The notes beneath the pieces are model-generated. The model worked only from the letters and a program-made list of their open reading frames with translations. It was not told the DNA's origin and searched no databases. From positions 2,976,001-3,040,000 of the forward strand of contig WJXW01000002.1 of NCBI GenBank assembly GCA_015832175.1: a DNA stretch of 64,000 bases. Reading direction: 5' to 3'. How positions within the stretch are numbered: position 1 is the first letter of the stretch; each line of letters starts with the position of its first letter. The position numbers were made by a program, and so were the translations under genes. Below are positions 54,937-64,000 of the stretch, in pieces. This DNA is from Paraphaeosphaeria minitans. Taxonomy: Eukaryota > Ascomycota > Dothideomycetes > Pleosporales > Didymosphaeriaceae.

Positions 54937-55915
54937 GAGCCCTGATTCTGGAGCATGAAGGTGGATGAGGATATCCATTCGCGAACGTTCCCAACGTAGT
55001 AAATACGCGGCAATGCGTCGTTTCGGAAGTCAATATCGAGGGAGATGTGGTTGCATTTTAATGGAGGCGTCAAAGGACTTCTGGAACTAGGGAAGATACC
55101 CGAGCATATCGGCGTTACCACATTCCAAGCATCATGCTGGTGTGCGCTTCCGCAGCAGACACTGGCATGAATTGCTACACAAAGGACCTTACGTATTTTG
55201 GAAATTTTTATAAAACATCTTATAGAATTATCAATCCTCGTAAATAACATACGCACACATGCAAGAGCAGAGCCATAACAGTTCCAGCTCCAGGGTTCAT
55301 CATCCGACGCCGGGAAATACCCTAGAAGCTGCATTCGCTGGCCTATATGCAGAAGCTGGAGCGCCCGAAGTGGATACGCAACCCTTCTAAAATCGAGTGC
55401 AGCCAGATCAGATTCGGCCACCCAAGCACGGATTTCGCCTCGCCAACCTTGCATGAGGCTAAGTGGACGTCGCCAAATCGACGCCACTTCTACGTCCCAA
55501 GCTGAATATACAACGAGCGTACACTAGCGGTATGCTGTGGCTGGATAGGTAGTCTGCCACTGCGTGCGACTACTGCAAGGCTGGGGATGCCGTTATATGC
55601 GAATGTGGTGGCGCTGCTGGGAGGAAACACCGATTTTAGTACATTCGAATAGTGCGAGGGATGGATCGAGACCAGGGATACGGTGGATGGTGGGGGTGTA
55701 TTGCAGATGCTAGGATGAGTGCGCAGCTGGTAGGTTGTTTAGGCTGGCTAGAGAAAGCCATGGTCTTGCTGCGTCTGCGCATGCCTACCGCTTCTTGCGG
55801 CTCTTTGCCCTGGGAAACGATATATAACCACCTAATGATCCAACATGCCGATTTCTCCCACCTCATTCAACCCACGTCTAGTTAGTACCATTCTACGCCC
55901 CAAGGTCTATCCATC
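54937..55915. other. Intergenic, holds the UbiA gene promoter
   Basis: 979 bases between SCC2 and the UbiA-type gene. A TATA box lies at 55821-55827. No gene, RNA gene or repeat is supported. Frames on the minus strand near 54933-55487 and 55636-55866 show no domain. Confidence 0.5.
55821..55827 (+). promoter_or_regulatory. TATA box of the UbiA-type gene
   Basis: TATATAA in AACGATATATAACC, 95 nt upstream of the start codon. Most housekeeping genes in the window lack one, so this gene may be inducible. Confidence 0.65.
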
Positions 55916-57121
55916 ATGGCATGTCCCTACGTTGTCACCATCCCCCATCCTCTCCTCGCAACAGTACGTCCCCTCCTCACCCATCCCCCACTCCCACGCC
56001 TATCCGCTAACCCCTCCCAGGCCAAACATCTCTCCACCCTACCTCACAACATCTACACTCTATACCTCTTCACCGCCGCCGACTTCCCCACCTTCGCCAT
56101 TCCAACCACCCTCTTCGCCCTCTTCGCTTCCCTATCAGGCGCACCCCTGACCACGAACCCCACCCCAGCCCTCCTACCCACGCTCGCCCGCGTACTTCTA
56201 GCGCTTACAGTAACATGGGCCAATCTCCTCCTCTTCAACATTTCCAACCAGCGCTCTCCCACTGCCGTCGTAGAGGACAGCGTGAACAAGCCCACCCGAC
56301 CCCTGCCCGCGGGGCGTCTGAGCTGCGATTCCGCGCGTAGATTGCTGCTCTGTCTAGCGCCGGCGGTCATGCTTCTCTCGTGGGCGATGGGCGTCTGGGA
56401 AGAGTGTCTTCTCCAGCTGGCGTTCACGTGGCTGTACAATGATCTGGGCGGATGTGACGAGCACTGGCTCCTGCGCAACGGTCTCATCGCGCTGGGTTAC
56501 GGATTGTATTCCTCTGCCGCGCTGCGGGTCATGGCGGGTCCTGAGCACACAGTCACACCCCATGGACTGCACTGGATCGGCGTGGTAACGGCGGCCATGT
56601 TCGCAACCCAGCACATCTGCGACATCAAAGACGCGGCGGGAGACGCATTGCGCGGGAGGCAGAGCGCGCCGATCGTTCTGGGGGACAACGTCGTGAGGTG
56701 GAGCGTGGCCGTTCCTATACTCCTGTCCTCGACCTTCTGCGCGTGGTTCTTCGCGTCGGGGGTGCCGGCATATGTCGCGACCCTGGGTATGGGCGCGCTG
56801 GTGGCTTTCCGCACACTGGCCTACCGCGATCTCAAGAGCGACAATAAGACTTGGAAGCTCTGGGCGCTGTGGACGGTGGGGCTTTTTTTACTGCCGCTGG
56901 TTGAAAATCCTGATGTTTTTGGACGGGCGTGGGTGGACTTGCGGACAGCGCTGTGGTGCGTGCTGTGTGAGGATGAGAGGTGCGAAATGCTGGATTTGGC
57001 GGCTGTTTCGGGGGTTGCCATGGTGGTTGAGTGGCGGAGGATGTATGCACAGGGAGTGAGGGCTGTGGGGAATGAAAGTATACTGGGAATTGTTGCCGAG
57101 AGCGCGGCCAGGCCGATGTAG
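55916..57121 (+). CDS. UbiA-type integral membrane prenyltransferase or terpene cyclase
   Basis: Two exons, 55916-55963 and 56021-57121, code 382 residues. The 57-nt intron (GTACGT donor, CGCTAAC branch, CCCAG end) is in frame, so a retained form of 401 residues is also open. UbiA enzymes bind diphosphates through two Asp-rich loops and magnesium. Seen: loop 1 in NQRSPTAVVEDSVNKPTRPL with PAGR, loop 2 as DIKDAAGDALRGRQSAPI, and about eight hydrophobic helices (LLLFNISN, CLAPAVMLLSWAMGVW, VVTAAMFATQHICDI, WSVAVPILLSSTFCAWFF). The ED..NKPxRPxPAGR form is typical of a fungal subfamily that includes the membrane terpene cyclase of fumagillin synthesis. Whether this one transfers prenyl groups or cyclises cannot be told. 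No other biosynthetic gene is adjacent, apart from a convergent membrane protein 49 bp away. Confidence 0.82.
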   Translation: MACPYVVTIPHPLLATVRPLLTHPPLPRLSANPSQAKHLSTLPHNIYTLYLFTAADFPTFAIPTTLFALFASLSGAPLTTNPTPALLPTLARVLLALTVTWANLLLFNISNQRSPTAVVEDSVNKPTRPLPAGRLSCDSARRLLLCLAPAVMLLSWAMGVWEECLLQLAFTWLYNDLGGCDEHWLLRNGLIALGYGLYSSAALRVMAGPEHTVTPHGLHWIGVVTAAMFATQHICDIKDAAGDALRGRQSAPIVLGDNVVRWSVAVPILLSSTFCAWFFASGVPAYVATLGMGALVAFRTLAYRDLKSDNKTWKLWALWTVGLFLLPLVENPDVFGRAWVDLRTALWCVLCEDERCEMLDLAAVSGVAMVVEWRRMYAQGVRAVGNESILGIVAESAARPM

Positions 57122-57170
57122 GCTTGGAACTTCTTGATGTGATATTTACATCTACAAGACGCTATTAAGA

Positions 57171-58655
57171 TTAGTCCGCGACCCAGTATTCGGTGATATG
57201 TTTCTTGCTCTTCCAGCGCTGAAACCAACAGCAAATGGGGAAGAAAACAGTATTGACCGCGCCCCATGCGATCAATATACTGAAGTCCAGCCCAATGCGC
57301 GGATGCAGGTCGAACAATATATGTCGACTGCCCTCCACAACAGAGTGCAGAGGCCAGGCATAACCCCATCGATAGAACGAAGGCGCTATCTCTATGTCAT
57401 AGAAAGCCGTCGACACGTTCGTAATGACCCAGAAGATGAGCCAACAGCCCATCCAGGGTGCACCAACGATCATCGCGACGTTCTCGCACGCAAGTCCCAG
57501 TGCGATCATGCCGAAGAAGTTGAGCATCCAGTATACAGGGAAAGTTCCATTCCCATAAGCCGGTGGATTCCCGTACGCTATATCAGTGACCTGAGTCTCG
57601 GATTGGATCGGGTTGGCATGCGTGAAGTTGATCTGGAACGCCATGGAGATGAACGAGTATACGAGCGATAGAAAGATGTACGCGCTTACCGTAGCGCACC
57701 ATCGCCAGATGATCAGCTGGTAGAACTTTAGCGGTGGATGGCCCTTGGGGTTGAGGTACTGCATGTGTATGGGAAGGTAGACGGAGAAGCTGAAGAAGGA
57801 TATGATGATTAGGTAGATGAGTCCGATCGATACCGCTGGGATACCAGTGTATGGGTAGAAAGGCCTGAGATTGAACTCTGAGAATCCAATCGCGGGATTT
57901 ATGGCTTGTGGGACGGCTTGAATGTTCCGCAGAGTTGCAGTGTCAGATGCATTTTGTAGAGCGATTTGCGCCCACTGCGTGCCAACCATGCTCTGGGCCT
58001 GCGTCATATAGACGCTGATGATTGGCAGCATGAAATCGTACCAATTGGTATCGTCCCGTGAGTCCTGGTATACCAGTTGGCATGCGCCCAGTGGATCGTA
58101 GGAATTGTTGCCCGTTGAGATAGCGGAGTAAAGCAAGGAGGTCGCGTTCGGATTGATGATGATTGCAGCCCACGCATCAAAGTTGTAGATCGCTTGTCTC
58201 ACTTGGGCTGGGTCGTTGTTGAATTCTGAAGGAGAACGGACACTAAAACCCAGAGTAGGTTCGTGTGAGGCGAGCATCTGCTGGGTCATCTGTGTTATGG
58301 TGGGTCCAACGAGCGGTGGATTGGTGTTATGAGGATATTGGCCATCGAAATCGACAACATAGACGAGTAGATGGTTCAGTCGTTGTTGGACTTGAAAGAA
58401 GACGCCCCAGTAGATGGATAAGACAGCCAGAATGAAGGCCATCAGGAAAGCCGTAGTGACTATCCATTTGCCGAATGCACGATTTCGGACATGCTTCAGG
58501 GAAGGATCCCAAAATCCGACCGGTGTAGGTGTTTCGGAATTAGGTTTGCCTTGTTCAGCGTCGTTTTCTGGCTCTTCACGATTCTTTTGCCCGTCGCTGG
58601 CAGTGTTTGAAGCATTTTTGCTCCCGACGGCCCTTTGTTTCCATTGGCGTAACAT
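57171..58655 (-). CDS. SNG1-type (DUF3533) membrane protein
   Basis: Single exon, 494 residues. Yeast Sng1 gives resistance to nitrosoguanidine and is linked to plasma-membrane lipid asymmetry. The topology resembles the ABC-2 permease/PIP family: one N-terminal helix (VTTAFLMAFILAVLSIYWGV), a large extracellular domain with several Asn-X-Ser/Thr sites, then five or so C-terminal helices (IGLIYLIIISFFSFSVYLPI, AYIFLSLVYSFISMAFQINF, MLNFFGMIALGLACENVAMI, WLIFWVITNVSTAFYDI, ILIAWGAVNTVFFPICCWF). Family blocks are VYVVDFDGQYPHNTN near the first helix and WGYAWPLHSVVEGSRHILF near the end. The start at 58655 (MLRQWKQRAVG) is the first ATG in frame; upstream codons are not ATG. The gene converges on the UbiA-type gene. 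Confidence 0.87.
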   Translation of the reverse strand: MLRQWKQRAVGSKNASNTASDGQKNREEPENDAEQGKPNSETPTPVGFWDPSLKHVRNRAFGKWIVTTAFLMAFILAVLSIYWGVFFQVQQRLNHLLVYVVDFDGQYPHNTNPPLVGPTITQMTQQMLASHEPTLGFSVRSPSEFNNDPAQVRQAIYNFDAWAAIIINPNATSLLYSAISTGNNSYDPLGACQLVYQDSRDDTNWYDFMLPIISVYMTQAQSMVGTQWAQIALQNASDTATLRNIQAVPQAINPAIGFSEFNLRPFYPYTGIPAVSIGLIYLIIISFFSFSVYLPIHMQYLNPKGHPPLKFYQLIIWRWCATVSAYIFLSLVYSFISMAFQINFTHANPIQSETQVTDIAYGNPPAYGNGTFPVYWMLNFFGMIALGLACENVAMIVGAPWMGCWLIFWVITNVSTAFYDIEIAPSFYRWGYAWPLHSVVEGSRHILFDLHPRIGLDFSILIAWGAVNTVFFPICCWFQRWKSKKHITEYWVAD

Positions 58656-58883
58656 CGCATCTGGTATGCCCAAGACAAGCACAACAGCAAGACAAGCGGG
58701 TACATGTAATGCTTGCGCGCCTTGGCCGAATATATGAGTTTGGAGAGACGCTTCGCGATGATAACGACTGATGACGTAACGCCCACGTAGAAAAAGTCGT
58801 GACGTTCGCTCTGGATTCACGGACCATCCGCCAACACCGCTTTGAACCTTTTCAGCTATGTTTGAGTTTCACAGTCGGTGACA

Positions 58884-60025
58884 TCACCAGCTACTGATCA
58901 CTTCTTTCACGATGGCGACCCTAGTAGCCCAGTCTTCACTCAATGAGGCGTATGCGCTGGCTGAGTAACCCACACTTTTGCACGTATTTGCGTCCTTCGT
59001 GTCTTCCATTCGCGTATGATGCACATTCCAAGCTGTCTCTATGCTCTCGAGCATCTTCTGGAGCTCTCTTTTCATCGTGCGCTTCCTTACGTTCCTCAGC
59101 CAGGCGTTTTGGACGTTCGGTTGGGCGATGGTCCACAAATATGAGTTGAACCATCTATGAATTGACCTCAAAACAGAGAACGTGTCTTCTTCCGAGCCGA
59201 ACTCAGAGTTGATACCGAATCTATAATTCCAGTGCAGCTTTTTTGGGATAGTATGATGGCCGCACCATTGAGTCCAGCGCGCAAGCAGGCAGAAATTGAT
59301 GAACTGTTTGTACGAATCTCCTTTGGGGGTCAAGTATCTGTCGATAAGATAAGTTAATAACGAACTGTCAATTTTGAAGCGAGATATTCCGCGGCATCTG
59401 TTTCAAATCGCACCAGGGTAAAGCCTTAGTATTATATGCCTTTCCTGGCTAGAACATTCTCCCGTAGGTACTCAGGCTCAGAAGAAAAACCTTACCTGTT
59501 GCCAAAGGTCTCACACAACTCGATAATTATCTTTGAAACCGGCGGGAAACTGCATCCGCGTAGATCCATGGTCAAGTTCTTGTTTCTTAACAGATATTTC
59601 ACGTGATCTTTCGGCAGGGTAGTGAGCCACTGCTCAAAAGGCCGGAATTCAAAACTTGTTAGCTTATATATGATACGCGTCGAGCCATATAGTAAGGTTG
59701 CGACTTCAAGGCGCACCAAGCCGCAAACATGAAGTAAGGCTGGTTTAAACCTTTCTTGCATTCCACACATGTATTTGCCGGAAGCTGGCGCTAAGAACAA
59801 GTCTTGGGGCAGGATGTATTCGAATATCTGAAGTCGCAATTCCCGAGGGAGGCGTGAGAAAAAGCAAGGCTGACCTGGATCTTGAGGACCTACGAGAAGG
59901 AGCCTCGGTGGCCTTTTCGGATGAGGTCGAGCGATATACCGGACGCTGGAGCGCTCTGGAGTAATCCGGGCCTTCCAGGATGCTGTCGGCCTGGCATAAC
60001 GAGGTGTAGTTGGCGCGTCACACAT
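58884..60025 (-). CDS. 2EXR/F-box-like domain protein of unknown function
   Basis: Two exons on the minus strand, 59496-60025 and 58884-59337 (intron 158 nt, donor GTAAGG, end CGACAG), code 327 residues. The core FFSRLPRELRLQIFEYILP resembles the opening of fungal 2EXR and F-box-like proteins, which form large, mostly uncharacterised families. Following blocks are ALLHVCGLVRLEVATLLYGS and TRIIYKLTSFEFRPFEQWL, and an alpha/beta part MDLRGCSFPPVSKIIIELCE. The second exon is helical and Trp-rich (LLARWTQWCGHHTIPKKLHW). An SCF adaptor role is possible but not shown. The start at 60025 (MCDAPTTPRYAR) is the first ATG and lies 187 bp from divergent MLH1. Confidence 0.75.
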
Positions 60026-60212
60026 GGTCGATCGACTCCAATAGTTCAGCAAACGTCCGCAATTTAGTGGCCACTGCGTTACTGCCCTTTCGGGTTTGGC
60101 TGAGTAATAAAGTGCACGTGATTGCGCGGGGTCGCGTTATCGCTCTTACCGATTCGTCGCGTCTGACATCCTTCAGATCTCGCACTGCACGATACTCAGT
60201 GACAGCGACAAG
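60026..60212. promoter_or_regulatory. Shared divergent promoter with a CACGTG site
   Basis: 187 bp between the starts of the 2EXR-like gene and MLH1. CACGTG lies at 60115-60120 in the context GTGCACGTGAT, nearly the same as the TGCACGTGAC upstream of the hemerythrin-like gene. bHLH factors such as Cbf1-type proteins bind this core. Confidence 0.5.
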
Positions 60213-62516
60213 ATGGCCGAAGAGAGGGATATTGTTTTGACGTCTCCGCGCGGTACCAAACGAAAAGGCGATGAAAGCCTGCCACTACCAGCACCGCGAC
60301 GTATTAAGGCCCTTGCCCAAGACGTGGTGAATAAAATCGCCGCCGGAGAGATTATTGTCGCGCCGGAGCATGCGCTAAAAGAGTTGATCGAGAATGCCGT
60401 GGATGCAGGGTCGACCTCGCTGGAGGTGGTTATCAAAGAGGGTGGTCTGAAGCTGCTGCAGATAACAGACAATGGTCATGGCATCGATGCAAGTTCTACC
60501 GCTTCATCGACGCGTCTTTTGCTGACATTACGCAGAAGGAGGATCTATCGATTCTTTGTGAGCGCTTCACTACCTCGAAACTGAAGGCGTTCGAAGATCT
60601 GAGCTCCATTGGAACGTATGGCTTCCGCGGCGAGGCTTTGGCAAGTATCAGCCACATTGCGCATCTGAGTGTTACGACGAGAACAAAGGAATCGAGTTGT
60701 GCATGGAGAGCGCAATATTCGGACGGAAAGCTGGTCAGCCCCAAACCCGGACAAAGCGCTGAACCGAAACCAATCGCTGGAAGGGGTGGTACGCAGATCA
60801 CGGTAGGTCTTGGAGCCTCATATTCTCATGACGAGTGTTGACGGCAATGAACAGGTGGAGGATCTCTTCTACAACGTTCCATCACGAAGGCGAGCATTCC
60901 GATCAGCAAGCGAGGAGTATGCTAAGATTCTCGACATGGTCGCACGCTACGCCGTTCACTGCGCTGGGGTATCATTTTCATGTAAGAAGCATGGTTCTTC
61001 TACTGCCGACATATCTGTTCCGACAGCTGCCGGGACCCTAGATCGCATCCGACAGATCCATAAAGCTACCGTAGCCAACGAACTGGTAACACTGAATGCC
61101 GAGAATGGGCGATGGGGCTTCAAATGCGAGGGCTGGATCAGTAACGCAAATTATAGCGCAAAACGGACGACTCTACTACTTTTCATCAATCATCGCTCTG
61201 TTGAGTCCTCCGTCATCAAAAAAGCTATCGAGCAAACCTACGCTACATTCCTACCGAAATGCGGTCGCCCGTTTGTGTACTTGAGCCTCGACATAGAGCC
61301 TACACGAGTGGACGTGAACGTCCACCCAACCAAACGGGAAGTTCACTTCCTAAACGAAGATGAGGTTATCGCCATCATTTGTGATGAGATCCGTAACAGC
61401 TTGAGCAAAGTAGACACGAGTCGCTCTTTTATGACACAGTCGTTGCTGTCCAACCCGCCAAAAGTACCCTTGGCTACTCCCGTGAAGCAGACAGCCGCAA
61501 GGGTATCGACTCCAACTCTGACGTCAGAGCGAAGTGATTCAAGGCTACCACCGACCACGTCTACGAAGAAGCGCAACGAAAATGACCTTGTCCGCACCGA
61601 TGCGTCGGCGCGCAAGATCACGTCAATGTTACAGTCACAACCATCAGCAGATGGTGCTGTTAATGAAGACGAAGATATGGACTTCGAGTATACAGAAAAG
61701 GAACCTACAAGCTGTCGCCTGACCTCTGTCAAGGAACTGCGCGCCCAGGTGCGTGACGCCATGCACAACGAGCTCACGGACATTATCTCCACGCATACTT
61801 TTGTCGGTATTGTAGACGAACAGAAACGCATAGCAGCCATACAAGGGGGCGTCAAGCTCTTCTTGGTCGACTATGGGATGCTCTGCAACGAGTACTTCTA
61901 TCAGCTCGGCCTCACCGATTTTGCAAACTACGGGGCTATCCGGTTCACCCCACCACTCCCTCTGCGAGACTTGCTCAAGATCGCGGCAGAGCAGGAAGAG
62001 CGCAACGCAGGCGAATCCGCAGACGAGGTTGATTGGGACGATGTAGTGGACAGCGCAAAACAGCAACTCATCGACCGACGCGCACTGCTCGCAGAGTACT
62101 TCTCGCTCGAAATCACCGAGGAAGGTGAGCTCTGCTCTATTCCCCTGCTGATGAAGGGCTACACACCGTCCATGGCGAAACTTCCGCAGTTTTTGCTTCG
62201 GCTGGGTCCGTATGTGGACTGGAACTCAGAAAAGGAGTGTTTTCGGTCATTCCTGCGCGAACTCGCCTCGTTCTACGTGCCCGAGAGCTTACCACTGCCA
62301 CCTTCCATGCCCCAGGACGAGAGTGGCAAGGGCAAGGGGAAAGCCTCAGAAGAGGATCCGCAGATCGCAGCGAGGAGAGAGAGGGTGCGAAAGTCGCTGG
62401 AGAACTTGATCTTTCCGGCTTGTAAGGCGAGGCTGGTGGCTACGCGGGGCTTGTTGAAGGGTGTGATGGAGGTGGCGAACTTGAAGGGATTGTATCGCGT
62501 CTTTGAGCGATGCTAA
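60213..62516 (+). CDS. MLH1: DNA mismatch repair protein Mlh1
   Basis: MutL-family GHKL ATPase that pairs with Pms1 in mismatch repair and with Mlh3 in meiosis. Three exons, 60213-60488, 60536-60802 and 60855-62516, code 734 residues. Intron 1 (47 nt) begins GCAAGT rather than GT and ends CGCAG after a GCTGAC branch, so it is a GC-AG intron. Without it the frame breaks. ATPase motifs: [49 protein letters not shown] and [20 protein letters not shown]. Then [20 protein letters not shown] and [16 protein letters not shown]. The C-terminal dimer domain starts near [20 protein letters not shown] and ends in the Mlh1-specific FERC, which contributes to the Pms1 endonuclease site. The N-terminus carries a 28-residue extension before the ATPase fold. 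Confidence 0.96.
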
Positions 62517-62696
62517 ATGATATAGCTCATTCGCGATGAGGCTCACCAACTTAATCCGATCGATCAAAACCTGAAGGATTTCATGAGTTATTTGTGATGT
62601 GAACATAACCCCAGTATTGTAGGTCAAACAGATCGCTATCAGTCGCTCGAAAACAATGCAAAACGCCGCCCAAATGCATCTTTGAAGTGAGCGGTC

Positions 62697-63778
62697 TTAC
62701 TCTTCTCTGTCTAATACATCATCCTGCATGCCTATCTCTTCGGCCACTCTTCGTACAACGTGCCGTATAGCCTTACACGCGGGAGACTCGGGATACGCAT
62801 CCAAGAAGCTCTCTCCGAAGTCGCACGCCATCCCTATCCGCGGATCCAAAGGCACAGCGCCGAGGAATGGTATCTTCTCATCGGCAGCTAACCTCTTCGC
62901 ACCACCGGTGCTGGCGCGAAAGATCTGGCTCTCGTGCTTGCACCCGGGACACACAAAGCCAGACATATTCTCCACAATGCCCAATATCGGTATCTTTGCC
63001 TTGCGACAGAAGTCAATCTCCTTGCGCACGTCCAGCAGACTGACTTCCTGGGGCGTAGATACCAGCACCGCGCCGTCTACTCCCGAGCTCTTAAGGAACG
63101 AATTTACGGAGAGGTGTTCATCAGATGTCCCCGGCGGCGTGTCCACGATGAGCATATCCATCTCGCCCCACCGCACCTCCATTAGGAATTTCTTGATCAA
63201 GCCATTCTTCTTTGCGCCTCGCCAGATAACAGCGTCGTCCCGACCCGGCAGCATGAACTGCACGCTCATGACACCCAGGTTTTCGCTCACCCACACAGGC
63301 TCCCAGCCTTCCGCGCTCACATGTATGGTTTCCTCTTCCACGCCCATCATCTTAGGTATGCTGGGCCCGCAGATATCCGTGTCCATGAGTCCAACGGTAA
63401 GGCTCGGGTTGGACGCGAAGGCGTGCGAGAGCATGGTGCTGAATGTGGACTTTCCGACTCCGCCTTTACCAGAGAGCACGAGGATCTTGTGCCGGACCGA
63501 GGCCAGGCGTTCAGTGATGACTGGTATGTCGGGGTCGGGGCCTTTCGGGGCGGAGGCGCATATTTTCTGGTTCGGGCAGCCCGCGCAATTGTCTGCGACG
63601 CCTGCTTGCTCTGATTCGGGACCCGGGCAGTGTTCTGCGCGTTTGAGTGTTGGCTGCGTAGCTTTGGAGGGGCATGGTGGGGTTAGATCGTACCTGGCTC
63701 AGGTGCGACGAGCTTGGGGGCGGCTTTGAGGGGCGCATTTAGGTCGACCTGAACGGGCTCTTCCAACGAGGGCGCCAT
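62697..63778 (-). CDS. NBP35: Cytosolic Fe-S cluster assembly scaffold NTPase Nbp35
   Basis: P-loop NTPase that, with Cfd1, assembles 4Fe-4S clusters for cytosolic and nuclear proteins such as DNA polymerases and helicases. Two exons on the minus strand, 63694-63778 and 62697-63634 (intron 59 nt), code 340 residues. The N-terminal ferredoxin-like motif CX13CX2CX5C is complete (Cys31, Cys45, Cys48, Cys54). It is made only after splicing, which joins APEPG-context to [12 protein letters not shown]. The Walker A is [12 protein letters not shown], the Walker B-like segment is [14 protein letters not shown], and the bridging cluster site is [10 protein letters not shown]. The start [10 protein letters not shown] at 63778 gives the short N-terminus usual for the family. 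The gene converges on MLH1 with a 180-bp gap. Confidence 0.95.
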
Positions 63779-64000
63779 GGTGGGTTTGCGATGTGTTGTG
63801 ACAGGAGAAAATGCGGTTTCGAGAAAGTTGCCTCCATGGGATGCTTCATAATCATAACGGCGCCAGTGGTAGGGCTGAGCGCCACCCCACGCTACTAACT
63901 CCGAGCTCGGACGTTTACTCCTGGTTCGGAAAAGCACTTACAGAACGTCTCTCTAGATACTTGTAAGGTTTTCGTTATGCAGTTCTCTAGATTAAAGCGA

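Overview
The window is nuclear DNA of a filamentous ascomycete (Pezizomycotina). The gene content and the style of several proteins suggest a Dothideomycete, but I cannot name the species. The evidence is short spliceosomal introns (mostly 45-85 nt) with GT(A/G)NGT donors and CTNAC branch sites, closely spaced genes on both strands, fungus-specific families (RTA1, SNG1-type, 2EXR-like, GH7 cellulase, hybrid histidine kinase) and conserved single-copy eukaryotic genes. I rebuilt gene models by joining reading frames at splice sites, and checked frame and phase by hand.

Layout. 0-10.5 kb: 3' part of a hybrid histidine kinase, a convergent spacer with a perfect inverted repeat, a very long Bud3-like RhoGEF on the minus strand, then a repeat-packed divergent spacer and DCC1. 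10.7-21.5 kb: a hemerythrin-like protein, FIG4 phosphoinositide phosphatase, a Cys- and Pro-rich hypothetical gene with a suspected frameshift, RPN13 (proteasome ubiquitin receptor) divergent from RPL6/eL6, and a sterol-desaturase-family membrane enzyme. 21.5-29.3 kb: minisatellites, an alpha/beta hydrolase with a long disordered N-terminus, and an MFS transporter. 29.7-38.2 kb: prolyl-tRNA synthetase divergent from CCT1, an RTA1-like membrane protein and a secreted GH7 cellobiohydrolase. 38.2-41.3 kb: a gene-poor stretch holding an LTR-like or promoter-like segment. 41.4-48.9 kb: a coiled-coil protein, a PEP-mutase-family enzyme, a conserved fungal hypothetical, deoxyhypusine hydroxylase and RNA polymerase I subunit RPA12. 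49.2-64 kb: the cohesin loader SCC2/Mis4, a UbiA-type membrane enzyme, an SNG1-type membrane protein, a 2EXR-like protein, MLH1 and NBP35.

How the genes work together. Most are housekeeping and not a biosynthetic or defence cluster. Chromosome maintenance recurs (DCC1 and SCC2 for cohesion, MLH1 for mismatch repair), as do protein synthesis and turnover (ProRS, eL6, DOHH, RPA12, CCT1, RPN13). Several pairs share short divergent promoters (RPN13/RPL6, ProRS/CCT1, RPA12/SCC2, 2EXR/MLH1). The accessory part is limited to the GH7 cellulase with carbon-repression-like sites, the RTA1, MFS and SNG1-type membrane proteins, and the UbiA-type enzyme, which is the best candidate for unusual chemistry. 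I found no convincing multi-gene novel system, tRNA, rRNA or CRISPR array.
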